Assembly: GCA_029204225.1 (NCBI GenBank)
Contig: MU832143.1
Coordinates: 1 to 64,000 of the forward strand
Direction: 5' to 3'
DNA: 64,000 bases
Origin: Diphasiastrum complanatum
Taxonomy: Eukaryota > Streptophyta > Lycopodiopsida > Lycopodiales > Lycopodiaceae
A program made the position numbers and the translations under genes. Shown in pieces: positions 11,555 through 22,943 of this stretch; the first letter of the stretch is position 1; each line of letters opens with the position of its first letter. Under the pieces are notes generated by a model. The model was not told the DNA's origin, did not search any database, and was given only the letters and a program-made list of their open reading frames with translations.

Positions 11555-12229
11555 TCATTGAGGTTCTAACTCAACTTCTGAGTCAGCGTCGAGATTCTGC
11601 AGTTGATTCTCTGAATCGGAATTGACTAGTTGCTCGATTTGTGACTCGGACTGAGGAGGATGCTGATTTTCTAATCTCCTCTTGTAGGAGCACGAGATTA
11701 CTCTTGATAGAGTGAGGTGCTCCTCGGTAGAAATTGCCACTACCCAATTTTTGTAGGCTTCAGGTAGACTCGATAATAGAGTATTGAGTGCATCAAAATC
11801 CTCTATGACTGAGCCTGCTGCAATCATTTGCTCCATGAGATTTTTGAAAGTGTTGAGGTGACTCGAAACACTATCTGCTATAGACATTCTGAGGTTGAAA
11901 AATTTCTTCCTCAGATGGAGCTTGGATGTAACGTCTCTAATGTCGTAGAGAGTTGATAGGATGTCCCATGCATCCTTAGCTGTCTGAGCAGCTCGTTTGT
12001 GAGCAGCATGCATCCTTATATGAGTGTCCTTTATATTGAGGGTGCTCATGGCAAATGCTTTGCCATCTCTCAGTCTCCACTTGGTGATGATGGCTGCATC
12101 ACCTTCTGATTTGAGTTCTGTGTCCCACAGTTCTTTGGCTAGAAGTATAACCTTCATCTTGAATTTCCAGAGATGGTAGTTATCTCCATCAAGTTTGTCA
12201 ATGAGAGATGAACTAGATGATGGATCCAT
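11555..12229 (-). CDS. Element D: Copia Gag fused by deletion towards RT
   Basis: A 224-codon ORF. The Gag blocks are DKLDGDNYHLWKFKMKV, LYDIRDVTSKLHLRKKFF and ALNTLLSSLPEAYKNWV. After residue about 190 it passes directly into the acidic linker that normally precedes RT (ENQLQNLDADSEVELEPQ). Zinc knuckle, protease and integrase are therefore deleted between Gag and RT. The product could assemble as a Gag but the element would need proteins from elsewhere to integrate. Confidence 0.85.
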   Translation of the reverse strand: MDPSSSSSLIDKLDGDNYHLWKFKMKVILLAKELWDTELKSEGDAAIITKWRLRDGKAFAMSTLNIKDTHIRMHAAHKRAAQTAKDAWDILSTLYDIRDVTSKLHLRKKFFNLRMSIADSVSSHLNTFKNLMEQMIAAGSVIEDFDALNTLLSSLPEAYKNWVVAISTEEHLTLSRVISCSYKRRLENQHPPQSESQIEQLVNSDSENQLQNLDADSEVELEPQ

Positions 12230-12360
12230 TATGGTTGAACGAGATCGTTGGTAGAAACAATGACTGTCGGAATATTGTTGGCTACGCGTTTGCTAAAAAG
12301 ATGTCTTGATAGAAACAAGACTGATAATCCACAATAAAAATGCAGATTACTAAAATGCCT

Positions 12361-12372
12361 GCTCTGATACCA
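12361..12372 (-). promoter_or_regulatory. Element D primer binding site
   Basis: Plus-strand GCTCTGATACCA is the reverse complement of TGGTATCAGAGC. It sits between the Gag start (12229) and the 5' LTR portion to its right, fixing D's minus orientation. Confidence 0.8.
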
Positions 12373-12742
12373 TATCGTAAAACGATGGTCGTGAGCACAA
12401 CGGAGGCTCGGTTGCTCAGAGCGTAGGCATGTAGGAACGGAAATGCAACAGTTAGCAGTAGAAATATTCAAGTGAAAGAATTCATACAGTTTGCGCAAAT
12501 GAACGACGCAGTACTGAGACAAAAATTGCACTCTGAAAAAAATATCAACAGTGAGTACATTAGCTTGAAGTAATAACTTCAACTTGTTGAGCATGATAAC
12601 ACTGGCTATAGATAACTCTGCTTAAAGATAATTTTGAAAGATTATTATTAACACTAACATAGCTTGTTTCAGCTAATATAGAGTTTTACAAGAGAGAAAA
12701 TATCTTACAAGCCTTTAAGGCTATTTATGCCAGTCTTTGCAT
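12373..12742 (-). repeat. Element D 5' LTR, primer-site-proximal part
   Basis: This is the R-U5-side part of D's 5' LTR. A minus-strand TATA-like box (plus GGCTATTTATGCC, about 12719-12731) lies at its right edge. The LTR is cut at 12742 by element A and resumes at 23632-24226. Confidence 0.65.
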
Positions 12743-13574
12743 TGTGAAAAATGCAAAAATAAGCTTGGTAGAGGCCAAAAATCTTGTATATAGATAAACA
12801 TACATGTGTGGAGCCTGTTCCCACGTGTGAACTACTGTACTTGTCATGTACCATAATCATATATGTTGTACATATGATTTAATTCAAATTCTAGTGCCTA
12901 AAATGGCCAAAAACTAGTTTTCTAGACAAATGACACATGGCATCAATCTATTGATTGGATGAGCCACTTACTTTGGTTAGATGACATATCCCATGTGTAG
13001 AGGACAGCTCACACATGTGGAATAAGCTGAAGTAGGCGAATTTTGACTTCTAGAAGATTTCCAAGTAGATCTCCATATAGAAGGAAAATGGACCGAAAGT
13101 GCTCAAAATATAAGGTTTTGTCCAAGTGTTAGTTTTGCATGATGAATCATCATATGACATCGCACCTTCACACATGTGGGATCAGAGGGATGATCAGTAC
13201 CACGAGCTCCCACTTATTGTATATATGGAGCCACATTTGGCCATAATCAATGTGAGACACCAATCTTGGTTTTGGAAACAGTTTTGAGTGATTCTCTCCA
13301 TTTGTCTACATTTGTTTTGATTGTTTTGAGGTTCTATCAATGTGTACTTGATTTTCAGGTTGGAGTCCGTACTCAGACAATGTTTCACACGCGTGAAACC
13401 AGAAAGTACACCTACCTTCAATTAATGATTGTTCTTGTTAGGATTTTGTGTCTAGAATTCATCTACATTGATCTTAATCTCAAATAGATTGAAAGATCAA
13501 GTAATCTGACAACCAATCCCTCTTGAGGATCAGATTAGGATCCACTCTTGGTTGTTTTTTGTACTTTTTTCACA
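12743..13574 (+). repeat. Element A 5' LTR
   Basis: Starts TGTGAAAAATGC and ends TTTTTTCACA. It contains ACATGTGTGGAG and CCACGTGTGAAC near 12801-12831, and a CACACGCGTG variant of the group's palindrome near 13386. It is nearly identical to 17239-18034. Confidence 0.9.
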
Positions 13575-13587
13575 TGGTATCAGAGCC
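13575..13587 (+). promoter_or_regulatory. Element A primer binding site
   Basis: TGGTATCAGAGCC directly follows the LTR end TTCACA, the expected arrangement for priming by initiator tRNA-Met. Confidence 0.9.
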
Positions 13588-15249
13588 TAGTACAAGAGGT
13601 TTTGTTGAAATTGATAGGGTTAATCCAAATCAAAGCCAAAATTAGCAGTTTTTTGGAAACTAGTCAAATTTTGTGTAGCGAGTTGGATTTGATAGCTATC
13701 CTCAAAATTTTTGGTCCAGATCTTGTTGTGGGCTGTAGAAACTCTTTTCACACGTGTGAGGACATACATCTCCGATTTTGACTAAGAAATTTCAAAAATT
13801 TGTAGAATTTGACTCACATACCCAATTTGAGTGATTTTTGGTGCAAAATCAAGCATTTTCTATAGTGAATCTAATCCCTTGATTAATTCTTGGATTAGAT
13901 TTGCCAAAAAATTAAATTTGAAGCTTGAATTAGGTGCATTAATTGATTATCTCTGATTTTTTGAGTGCATGTTGAAGTTGAGAGAGATTTTGCTAAAAAT
14001 CATAGATTGAGTGATATGCAAGGTGAGAGGTTGAAATCCATTGTACCATCACTCTTGTTCAAGAGTGATAGGGTCAAGTTTAGAAGCATCAATTTGCTAG
14101 AAAACATCCTTGGATTTTTCCTCCAAGTGAAACCTTTGAGAGTTTCTAGTGCATATAGAGCATCTATGCAAATCTTTTGTAGAATTTGACATAGATTGGC
14201 TTCAATTGAAAGTTCTAGAAAAGAGATTGAGATCCAAGTCACATTATTCAATCCTACTCAATTTGTTTGAGTGTTTGTGAGGTTTGTAAAGAGTCATTAA
14301 GGTGTCTATGGCAAATGTGTAGAGAGAGATCCAATTTTCTAAGAGTTCCTTCCTTTGTAGAAGGCAAGATCTAGAAGCTCATTTTGTGTTGTTATTGGTG
14401 GAGAATTTGTATTCTCCTAGGTGATCAAATCTTTATAAGTGGCATTAGCTCTTTGAAGCACAATATCTTAGTGATAAAAATCACAACTTTTGATTTTGAA
14501 TTTCATTCCAAGTCTCTAAAAGTAGAGTAATTGGTGGAATCCAATAGGGGTGATTGAATCAATTTATTGAGCAAAAATTGACATAGTATGTATGAAGCTC
14601 AAATTAGTTCTATTCAACTTTCTTTATGAGAGTGTGAGGGTCAATTTGAGATCCCATTGGATGTCTAGAATGAGGAGGAGTCCATATCTGAGTATTCATG
14701 CATGGTTGAGATCTTTGTGAATCTCTAGTTGTCTAATTTTTTAAGCTTTGTGAGAAATTGGTGGTATAGTTTGTTGTCAAATCAAATCAAATTCATTCTA
14801 AATCTCAAGTGTGAGATTATTTTGGTCAAGAGTGAGTCCAAAAGAAGTGATTAAGTTTGATTTTCATGTATTTGAAACAAAACCCATCTTGTGTTCAAGA
14901 ATCTCAAGTGTTGAGAGAACTAGTCAAGTGAAAAGGAAAATCTAGGTGTCAAATCTTTTTCATATCCATTTCAACTTTCAAAAGGAAGAGTCATTGGTAT
15001 TTGATGAGTCTAATAGGAGATTGGATCTGATTTCTTTAGTGATTTGATTCAAAGATTGTGTGCTTTTGTCTTAGTGATCAAAGCAAAGTTTCCAAGTGAC
15101 TAGTCATTACTGTGAAGATTGAGTAGATCTTTTGTAGATCCTTCTAGATTGTTGAAGATGTTCAAATCTAGTCTCTTGAAAGTCACAAATCACATTTGTA
15201 GAATCGTATCACGGGTTTTATTCACACGACATCAATAGGTGGCATCCTA
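13588..15249 (+). other. Element A leader, non-coding
   Basis: About 1.66 kb with many stops in all frames and no Gag N-terminal motif. It holds a perfect CACACGTGTG at 13749-13758. Its length is unusual for a Copia leader and may include a decayed gag. Confidence 0.5.
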
Positions 15250-16922
15250 TTGAAGGAAAGAAAGGATTCTGAGTGCAACCTTTGTGGCCAGGGAGGATAT
15301 TTTTTCTCAAGATGCTACAAAAAGAAGACCAATCCATCCAAGGAGGACCAAAGCAAGGGGGCCGAGGTGAAGGATGGAGCTTCAAGTTCAAAATGCAAAT
15401 ACAAGAAGGACAAGTCCAAGGAAAGGTGTTTCCTTTGTGGAAAGGTGAATGAGGCTTGGAGTCTCACAAGGACTTGCAAGATTTGTCTTCAAGAGTCCAT
15501 CACAACACATGTCAAATCTTTTGAAATTTTTCATTTGGAAGTGCATTGTTTGGTTCAAGATGCAAAGATAGATGTCACTTTCATGAAAGTAACTTGGATC
15601 TATTTTATGTCCTTGGAAAGTATTTTGCTTGGAACTTTGGACAAGTTCAAACTTATTGTTATTATCCAAGAGAAATCAATCAAGAATAAGGAGCAATCAC
15701 AAAATGAAAATAGTTTCATTTATGCTCTCATGTCAACTTATGAAGAACCATTTTGCTTTGAAGAGATTTTTGTATCTCAAAGGTGGATCAAGGCAATACT
15801 AGTTGAGTGTGATGCCTTGAAAGATAGCAAAATATGTTTTCCTTGTAAGCTTACATTAGTTATGAAGTCAAGGAAATGAAAATTTCTTCATAATGTAGGA
15901 TCTTTTGGTTTCAATAAGATCATAAATGATGTGTTCATTCATAAAGATGAAAATTGTAAGTTTTCAATCTTAAAGGCAACTTGTAAACTTCTTATGAGAA
16001 TAAGTGAAGCATCCAAAGTGGACACTTATATCCATAAGCAAGTAGTTAGCCTTATTGAGATGGAGATACCTTTTGATTTCAATATTGGAAAAATCATGCC
16101 AAGTTGTGGTGATTTTTGGACTTATGTTTCTAGCATAAGTAATCTTGATAATCATAGGAAGTGCATATTGAATGGTCATACTTGTTGTGATCATTATGAG
16201 ACATGGAGGTCTCGGATTTCCATAAAAAAGGAGCCACCATGAAGAGGATCTTAAGGAGTCATCTCAAGGTTCAAATGTGCCAAGGATTCAGGAGGAGAAT
16301 CCTTCTCAAGGTTCAAGTGTGCCAAGGATTGAGGAGGAGAGACCCTCTCAAATTGTGATTCCAAAAAGAAACTCAAGAAATATGGTTGAGTCCATGTGGC
16401 TCACATTTCAAGGGAAAGAGGAGCATATCTCATGTGGTATACATCTCATACTTACTTCTCTTAAGTCATTTGATGAATCGATTTGCTTTAGTGAGATCAT
16501 TGCATCTCAAAATTGGAGTAAAGCCATACTAGTTGAGTATGAAGTCTCTCTTGAGAACATAGATGATGTTCTTAAAATTTTGAAATTGATTTTAAATCAA
16601 CTAGAAAGCAAATGGTTATTTTATCAAATGTATGCTCTTAAGTCATGTAAGAGCAAAAGTGATTTGTTCACTCATAGTTTGAAAATTTGTATTGAGGCAA
16701 ATTGTAAACTCTTTATGAGAGTGAGTGGATCATCTTCTAAAGACACTTATATCCATAATGAAGTATTTTGCCTCATTGGATATGAGATTAGCGTGGTAAA
16801 CAAGCATAAAGATATATTGCAAACACTTTGTTATTATAGCATGCATAGTCTTGCCAATTTGGATGAGACTAATTCTCTAGATCGTGGTAACATGATGTTA
16901 GATCTTTGTGATCCTAATAAAT
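15250..16922 (+). pseudogene. Element A: zinc-knuckle and duplicated accessory region, no pol
   Basis: Frames 15250-15879, 15931-16242 and 16277-16922 follow one another, separated by stops. The first begins with a knuckle-like CNLCGQGGYFFSRC (the usual His is Tyr) and a second CFLCGK motif in Lys-rich sequence. Next come two related blocks. One carries EEIFVSQRWIKAILVE and CKLLMRISEASKVDTYIH (15724-16060). The other carries SEIIASQNWSKAILVE and CKLFMRVSGSSSKDTYIH (16440-16770). I recognise no family for these blocks. Similar text occurs in element C (25900-26140, 26250-26330) and, more weakly, at the C-terminus of the B protein. The copy is interrupted by stops. The repeated block may be an internal duplication. 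Confidence 0.6.
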
Positions 16923-17238
16923 AAAAAAGAAATCTTTATTTTCTCATGGAGGAGCATTCACATAAAGGAGCAAGCCTCAAAGTCAAGCATCTACATAAAA
17001 TTTGGAAGGAATCAATTTTGGAGGTGCTAGGATGGTGCAAAGCTCTCAAATTCATCAAAGATGTCAACATCAAAGAAGCACTATCATGGATATGGTGATT
17101 TCAGATCAACATCAAGCTCATTGGCTGATCTTCACACCTTTTAAACCAGCAAAGACCAATTCAACCTATGGAGTCAAGTTCAAGATCATCATGTTTTCCA
17201 TCAAGCTAGATCTACCAAGCTAGATTTTTGAGGAGGAG

Positions 17239-18034
17239 TGTGAAAAATGCAAAAATAAGCTTGGTAGAGGCCAAAAATCTTGTATATAGATAAACACACA
17301 TGTGTGGAGCCTGTTATAACGTGTGAAACTAGTGTACTTGTCATGTACCATAATCATATATGTTGTACATATGATTTAATTCAAGTTCTAGTGGCTAAAA
17401 TGGCCAAAAACTAGTTTTCTAGACAAATGACACATGGCATCAATCTATTGATTGCATGAGCCACATCCTTTGGTTAGGTGTCATATCCCATGTGTAGAGG
17501 ACAACTCACATGTGTGGAATAAGCTGAAGTAGGTGAATTTTGACTTCTAGAAGATTTTCAAGTAGATCTCCATATAGAAGGAAAATGGACCAAAAGTGCT
17601 CAAAATAGAAGGTTTTGTCCAAGTGTCAGTTTTGCATGATGAATCATCATATGACAAAGCACCTTCACACATGTGGGATCAGAGGGATGATCAGTACCAC
17701 GAGCTCCCACTTATTGTATATATAGAGCCACATTTGGCCATAATCAGTGTGAGACACCAATCTTGGTTTTGGAAGCAATTTTGAGTGATTCTCTCCATTT
17801 GTCTATATTTGTTTTGATTGTTTTGAGGTTCTATCAATGTGTATTTGATTTTCAGGTTGGAGTCCGTACTCAGATTTCACACGTGTGAAACCAGAAAGTA
17901 CACCTACCTTCAATTAATGATTGTTCTTGTTAGGATTTTGTGTCTAGAATTGACCTAGATTGATCTTAATCTCAAGTAGATTGAAAGAAAAAGTAATCTG
18001 ACAACCAATCCCTCTTGAGGATCAGATTAGGATC
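17239..18034 (+). repeat. Element A 3' LTR, left part
   Basis: Starts TGTGAAAAATGC after the purine tract and matches 12743-13536 with scattered substitutions. A perfect CACACGTGTG is at 17878-17887. It is interrupted at 18034 by element B; the last 31 bp are at 23596-23626. Confidence 0.9.
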
Positions 18035-18681
18035 TGTGAAAAATACAGATCCTAAGTGGATCTAAACTCCAAGATCATTGGCTTGAATGCTTGCACTCCA
18101 AACTACATAAGCTAGGAATTGGCAACACATTCTATGCTACCTAGAATGCAAAGAACTTGATCAAAAAGCATTTATCACAAATGGAAACTTCCATAAACAT
18201 CAAGTGCGGCCCAAAATAGCATTATACAATCCATAATACATCAGCCTATCACTTTTGGAAAGCACCTAAGATCATACACACAAAGCTTGAACTCAATCAC
18301 TACACAATGCCAACAATGGAAGGAGAACCCAATAGAAAAATCTCTCATTAAGCAAATGAATACAATGGATCTGCTCCAACCTGTTTCTCCACGGCCTACC
18401 TGCTATATATAGCTGAGAGAGATGACTCTCTCTCCTCTCTCTAGACCCTCCTTACCTAAAATATGCCCTATATAGGTAAAATTGGCATATATGTCCAAAA
18501 TACATGAAAATGGACTCATTTCGAAGGTCTTGAAGTTTGACACTTCTTCATACTGAAAAAATACACTTACTAAAAATATCTAGACCTGTTTCACACGTGT
18601 GAAAAGTCAGATCCTAAACTATGTGCCATTTTTAGCAATTTTGGCCTAAAACTAGACAAGGAAATGTTGACAATTTTCACA
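18035..18681 (-). repeat. Element B 3' LTR
   Basis: Plus-strand ends are TGTGAAAAATAC and AATTTTCACA. It contains a TATATATAG box (18403-18412) and TTTCACACGTGTGAAA with its core at 18592-18601. It appears identical to 22944-23590. The adjoining purine tract on the minus strand (GAAGAGGGAG) lies at plus 18682-18693. Confidence 0.95.
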
Positions 18682-18694
18682 CTCCCTCTTCAAC

Positions 18695-21600
18695 TTAACT
18701 TGCCAGTTTTACAACACTACTTTGTTCCAACTTAAGAATGATCTCCATCATCAGAATAGATCTCTTCTCAAGGATCCTAATATGTACAAAATAGGACACA
18801 ACATAATTGATATAGATAATAGTGTCCATATAGGATGCTTCACTATTTCTTACATCAATTTTACATAGAATCATAAAAATGGTACATGTAAAAGAACATA
18901 GAATCTCAATTAATGAATTCCTCCATGTATCCATCTCTGGTTTCTCTGTAAAATAGCAGCAAACAAGTTGTAAATGAAAGTGATCAACAAGTGTTTGCAT
19001 GCCTCCTCCACATTTCACTATACATATAGTGAATGCAACATGTATCTCCATGAATGAACTTCCATCACCACCTTGCCTTTGTAGATCTTCAATCCATGAA
19101 AGCCTTTGAGTGAATGAATGCCAAAAAGATGTGTTCCCTACTCCATTTGAATGACCAAAACCTGAACTTGAAATACTTGAAGTACCTCCACAAGATTTGC
19201 ACACAACGCTTGATCCTACAATGTCAACAAGTTGCCAATTTGCCAACACTAGAATACTAGATCTTGAACTTTGTTCAAAAGAAAACATATTGACCACTTC
19301 AATACCTTTCAAGATCTGAATGAATTCATGTACTTGATCATACAAACCAGCAATGATAACTATTCCATCTCCAAGATCCAAAGGATGCAAAACTATGGAA
19401 CTAGTTTTATTGAAATTTGACAATTTCAACACATTGACATAACAATGTTCATACATGAGACTAGGCAAGTGAGGTAGAGTAAGAAGACACTTCCTTGCAG
19501 CTCCAAAGACCTTACTTGAACCTTCAAGAACCTGTAAAAACAGATCCAAAATGCCTTGACCATTTGTCTCTTCTTTGATGCTTTTCACTAGCTTCGAATT
19601 GCCACTTGTCTCTTGGTGTTGATGAAGCAATCCAAGATCAACCTCTTGATCTTCCAATAAGACATCAAAGATCTTGCATATGTGAACATCTTCAGATCTG
19701 AAACTCTGAAGATACTCCCTCTCAAACACATGATTAAGATCCCACAAGATCTCATCAATGCTCAAATTTGACCCTTCACTATAGTTAGTGAAAACAATGC
19801 CACCATCATAAACCAAAAGATAGATTCCAACATTTCCATTTAACATGAAGTAGAGTAGGTGAAGATGAGTATCAAACCTAATCAAAACAGCCCTCTTGAG
19901 TTCATAACAAACCTCAATAAGCTCACCAATGATATCTCCCTTGCCTTGAAGAAGTTGCCACTTGAGTTGCTCCATGTAGTCTTCTTCAACCAACCTTTTG
20001 CCATCTTGACCATGAATGAACAATCCACCACAATCATAGAATGCTTTGAGTTGATGAAGAGATGTTAGATCCATGCTTTGGATCTTCCCAAGAACCACTC
20101 TTCCATTGCCCTTTCCTTCACAAGACTCCCTCTTAATGCTAGCACCACAAAAGTTAGAAACCTCCCTCTTGATAGTTGCACCATAAGAAGTAGAAGACTC
20201 TTGAATATTAGAAGCCAAGAAAAGAATCCTTAGTACCTTCAACATAAGAGTGATTGAAGTACTCTCTCTTTTCAAACATGAACTTCTACTCAATGATTTA
20301 GGTAATGAGTCATATGATAATGATTCTTCCTCACTATCGTTCATAAAAACATCATTCAAAGTACATCCTACTTTGAACACTTCACATACTTCTCTTCCTT
20401 TTGACTTGTGATCTCCCTCACCAAGTCTCATGATAGAAACCTTTGATCTACTCTTTTTATGAAGAAATGTGACACCACTTGTTGCACAAATGACTTTATC
20501 ACAAAAAGATGTAAAAGAACCATTTCCTTCAAGCATGCTCAAAGCACCATCATCTTTTCCCACATGATTACATACATCAATATGAAAAGAATTAGAAGAA
20601 CAACCATCTTCTTGCAAAGAATGACACTTAGCATCTCCATTTTTTTCCATATGAACAAACAAGTCATTAGCAACAATCACTTCCAAAGAAGAATCTTCAT
20701 CAACTCCATTGATGAAGTTAGCTCCTTCCTTACCTTTTCCATTTTTGCACTTGCCATCTAGCACCATTGAAGAACCACCAAGCCTTGGAAGTCCATGAGT
20801 AGAAGAGTACAAACATGATGCTAATTTAGCTCCACATGACTCCATATGACTAGTAGGTAACACTAGTGCATTTTCAAGATCCAATGGATCCAAAAAATTG
20901 ACCATAGATTCACCAAAGCTTGCCAAGTTAGCACAACAATTATCATCTCCAAGAAGTACATTAGATCTCAACCTAGATCTAGCATTTTGTTTCTTATGGC
21001 ATTCATTTGCAAAATGTCCTTTTATCCCACAATAAAAACATTTGAACTTGGACTTATCTTGCTTCCTACTTTGCAAAGAAGAAGAATGCTTTCCATGCTC
21101 CAAACTACCTTGCTTGGACCACTTGCCTTTGAACTTGCCCTTTGTGAAAAGAGCTTCTTCATCTCCACCTTGTGTTGATGCACCACCACCTTTGGCTTGC
21201 AACCTATGCTCTTCAGCCACCAAGATCTCTTGCAAGTCATTGACACTTGGCAAGGACTTTTGTATAGCAAAGCATTGTACAAGGTTAGAATGTTCATCAA
21301 GCAAACCATTCAACATGACTTGAACTAGTTCCCCATCCTTTATGCTTTCATCTATGCATGCTAGATCATCATTCAAGGATTTAACCTTCAAGACAAATGA
21401 ATGTGCACTCTCTCCCTCTCTTTGACAACTTTGGAAGATTTGCCTTCTTAGGGTGAGAACCCTAGATGTGGATTTGGACTCATAGATCTTCTTCAAAGCA
21501 TTCCATGCTTCACTTGAAGAAGTACATTTACCAACTTCTTTAAGAAGTTCATTGGTGACATTCATCTTTATGATATGTAAGGCTCTTTTAGCCCTTCTAT

Positions 21601-21835
21601 CAAAATTTAGTTGCTCTTGAAGAATTAGAGGTCTTTCTTCAATTCCCACAACTATATCCATTAGCTCATTCAACTCTAGTAAAGACTCCATCCTCACTTT
21701 CCAAGTTGAATAGTTTGTAGAGTTTAACCTCTCTTTAGCTTCCAACATGATTCCACCATTGGATGTCATGATGCTAAAATCTTCTTGTGTCCTTAGGCTC
21801 TGTTCTAATGCACCTAGCACTCTCCTTTCTCTCAA
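18695..21835 (-). CDS. Element B: 1046-residue Gag-like protein with an unknown C-terminal extension
   Basis: One uninterrupted ORF. Residues about 24-230 are Copia-type Gag (LNSTNYSTWKVRMESLL, IYESKSTSRVLTLRRQIF, and VMLNGLLDEHSNLVQ). A classical zinc knuckle CFYCGIKGHFANEC lies at about 266-279, next to basic Lys/Gln-rich sequence. The remaining 760 residues match no retroelement enzyme I know: there is no DSGA protease motif, no DDE core and no YVDD. They are Ser/Leu-rich, with a late segment (NSEASYMDTIIYINYVV) resembling the SEASKVDTYIHKQVV block of element A. Translation may start at the Met near residue 23 (MTSNGG), which fits related Gags, or at residue 1. A Gag normally ends around 300 residues, so this is an extreme extension. 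Its function is unknown. Confidence 0.85.
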   Translation of the reverse strand: MRERRVLGALEQSLRTQEDFSIMTSNGGIMLEAKERLNSTNYSTWKVRMESLLELNELMDIVVGIEERPLILQEQLNFDRRAKRALHIIKMNVTNELLKEVGKCTSSSEAWNALKKIYESKSTSRVLTLRRQIFQSCQREGESAHSFVLKVKSLNDDLACIDESIKDGELVQVMLNGLLDEHSNLVQCFAIQKSLPSVNDLQEILVAEEHRLQAKGGGASTQGGDEEALFTKGKFKGKWSKQGSLEHGKHSSSLQSRKQDKSKFKCFYCGIKGHFANECHKKQNARSRLRSNVLLGDDNCCANLASFGESMVNFLDPLDLENALVLPTSHMESCGAKLASCLYSSTHGLPRLGGSSMVLDGKCKNGKGKEGANFINGVDEDSSLEVIVANDLFVHMEKNGDAKCHSLQEDGCSSNSFHIDVCNHVGKDDGALSMLEGNGSFTSFCDKVICATSGVTFLHKKSRSKVSIMRLGEGDHKSKGREVCEVFKVGCTLNDVFMNDSEEESLSYDSLPKSLSRSSCLKRESTSITLMLKVLRILFLASNIQESSTSYGATIKREVSNFCGASIKRESCEGKGNGRVVLGKIQSMDLTSLHQLKAFYDCGGLFIHGQDGKRLVEEDYMEQLKWQLLQGKGDIIGELIEVCYELKRAVLIRFDTHLHLLYFMLNGNVGIYLLVYDGGIVFTNYSEGSNLSIDEILWDLNHVFEREYLQSFRSEDVHICKIFDVLLEDQEVDLGLLHQHQETSGNSKLVKSIKEETNGQGILDLFLQVLEGSSKVFGAARKCLLTLPHLPSLMYEHCYVNVLKLSNFNKTSSIVLHPLDLGDGIVIIAGLYDQVHEFIQILKGIEVVNMFSFEQSSRSSILVLANWQLVDIVGSSVVCKSCGGTSSISSSGFGHSNGVGNTSFWHSFTQRLSWIEDLQRQGGDGSSFMEIHVAFTICIVKCGGGMQTLVDHFHLQLVCCYFTEKPEMDTWRNSLIEILCSFTCTIFMILCKIDVRNSEASYMDTIIYINYVVSYFVHIRILEKRSILMMEIILKLEQSSVVKLAS

Positions 21836-22931
21836 TAAATGAAGAAGGAGAAGATCTTAAAAGATTTAGAACCCTAAATGACCTCTATCTTGAAACTATT
21901 TGGCTTTCAAGCATAGAAAGGAAGATTGAAACACATGCAACACTTTGCACACACTAAGAATGGATTACAAACTCAAACCAACCTGAACACACTCTTGCTT
22001 AAGCTCTCAAACTTTCCAGCAAGTGACCAAATCAAGTTATGGTGTGAAGAGTTACTTGCATTCTTAGAAAATACCCAAAACTAGGATGCCAAAATTACCT
22101 AGTAATGAACAAACTTGATCAACATATGATCACCACACTAAGATATTGATTCAACCTGTAAAACCACATGTAAACCACACTTCTAAAAGTTTATAAACTC
22201 CAGCAAGTGATAAATACAAGATTTAGAGGTGAATGAATGAGCACACTTAGTGAATCACAAGACTAGCTTCACTATCTTGTCAAAATTTGGTGTTTAGATG
22301 TAGATCTAAGATCACTTCACATGAGAATGTTCCTCAACCTGTTAAGAACCTGAAAACACACTTGCATAATGGTTAACACCTTCCAGCAAATGCTCCAATC
22401 AAATTACATAAGGAGAGTTACTTACATGCTCAACAAAGTACACCAAAATTTATGCCAAAATTGATGACAATCTTTACAATATGCTCTTCACAATGGAGCT
22501 TACAATATGTTCACCCAAAAAAGGGGATCTTTCATCCAAATGGGAGCTTTGCTCAGCCTTTAGGAGAATTACAACTCACTCAAAAGAGCATTTGTCATCC
22601 ACTTAAGGAGAAGTTTCATCCACTTAAGGAGAGTGTTCATCCAAGAATGGAGATTGTCAACAATAGGATTGAAAAGAACATTGTTAGTATTGAATATGCA
22701 CAAGCCTCACAATCAACAAGTGATTAGGTGTTATGATCTGATCCAAAATAGTTTCTTTTCAGCCTCTGATCTTCAATAGACCTGAAATATGCTTTTGATC
22801 CACAAGTTCAACTCACAAAACAAAGGTTAGTAAGATTTGATCAACAAAGCAATGCAAAATCATGCTAGAACTTGATCAAACATCCAAATATCACCAAAAA
22901 TGGAATACTTACTATGAATAGAAGCCAACCA
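21836..22931 (-). other. Element B leader
   Basis: The 1.1 kb between primer site and ORF. It has no long frame in the element's direction. The short plus-strand frame at 22452-22727 contains a CATCCACTTAAGGAGA-type short direct repeat and looks fortuitous. Packaging or dimerisation signals would be expected here but cannot be seen directly. Confidence 0.5.
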
Positions 22932-22943
22932 GCTCTGATACCA
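22932..22943 (-). promoter_or_regulatory. Element B primer binding site
   Basis: Plus-strand GCTCTGATACCA abuts the right LTR at 22944. On the minus strand it reads TGGTATCAGAGC right after the LTR end TTCACA. Confidence 0.93.
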
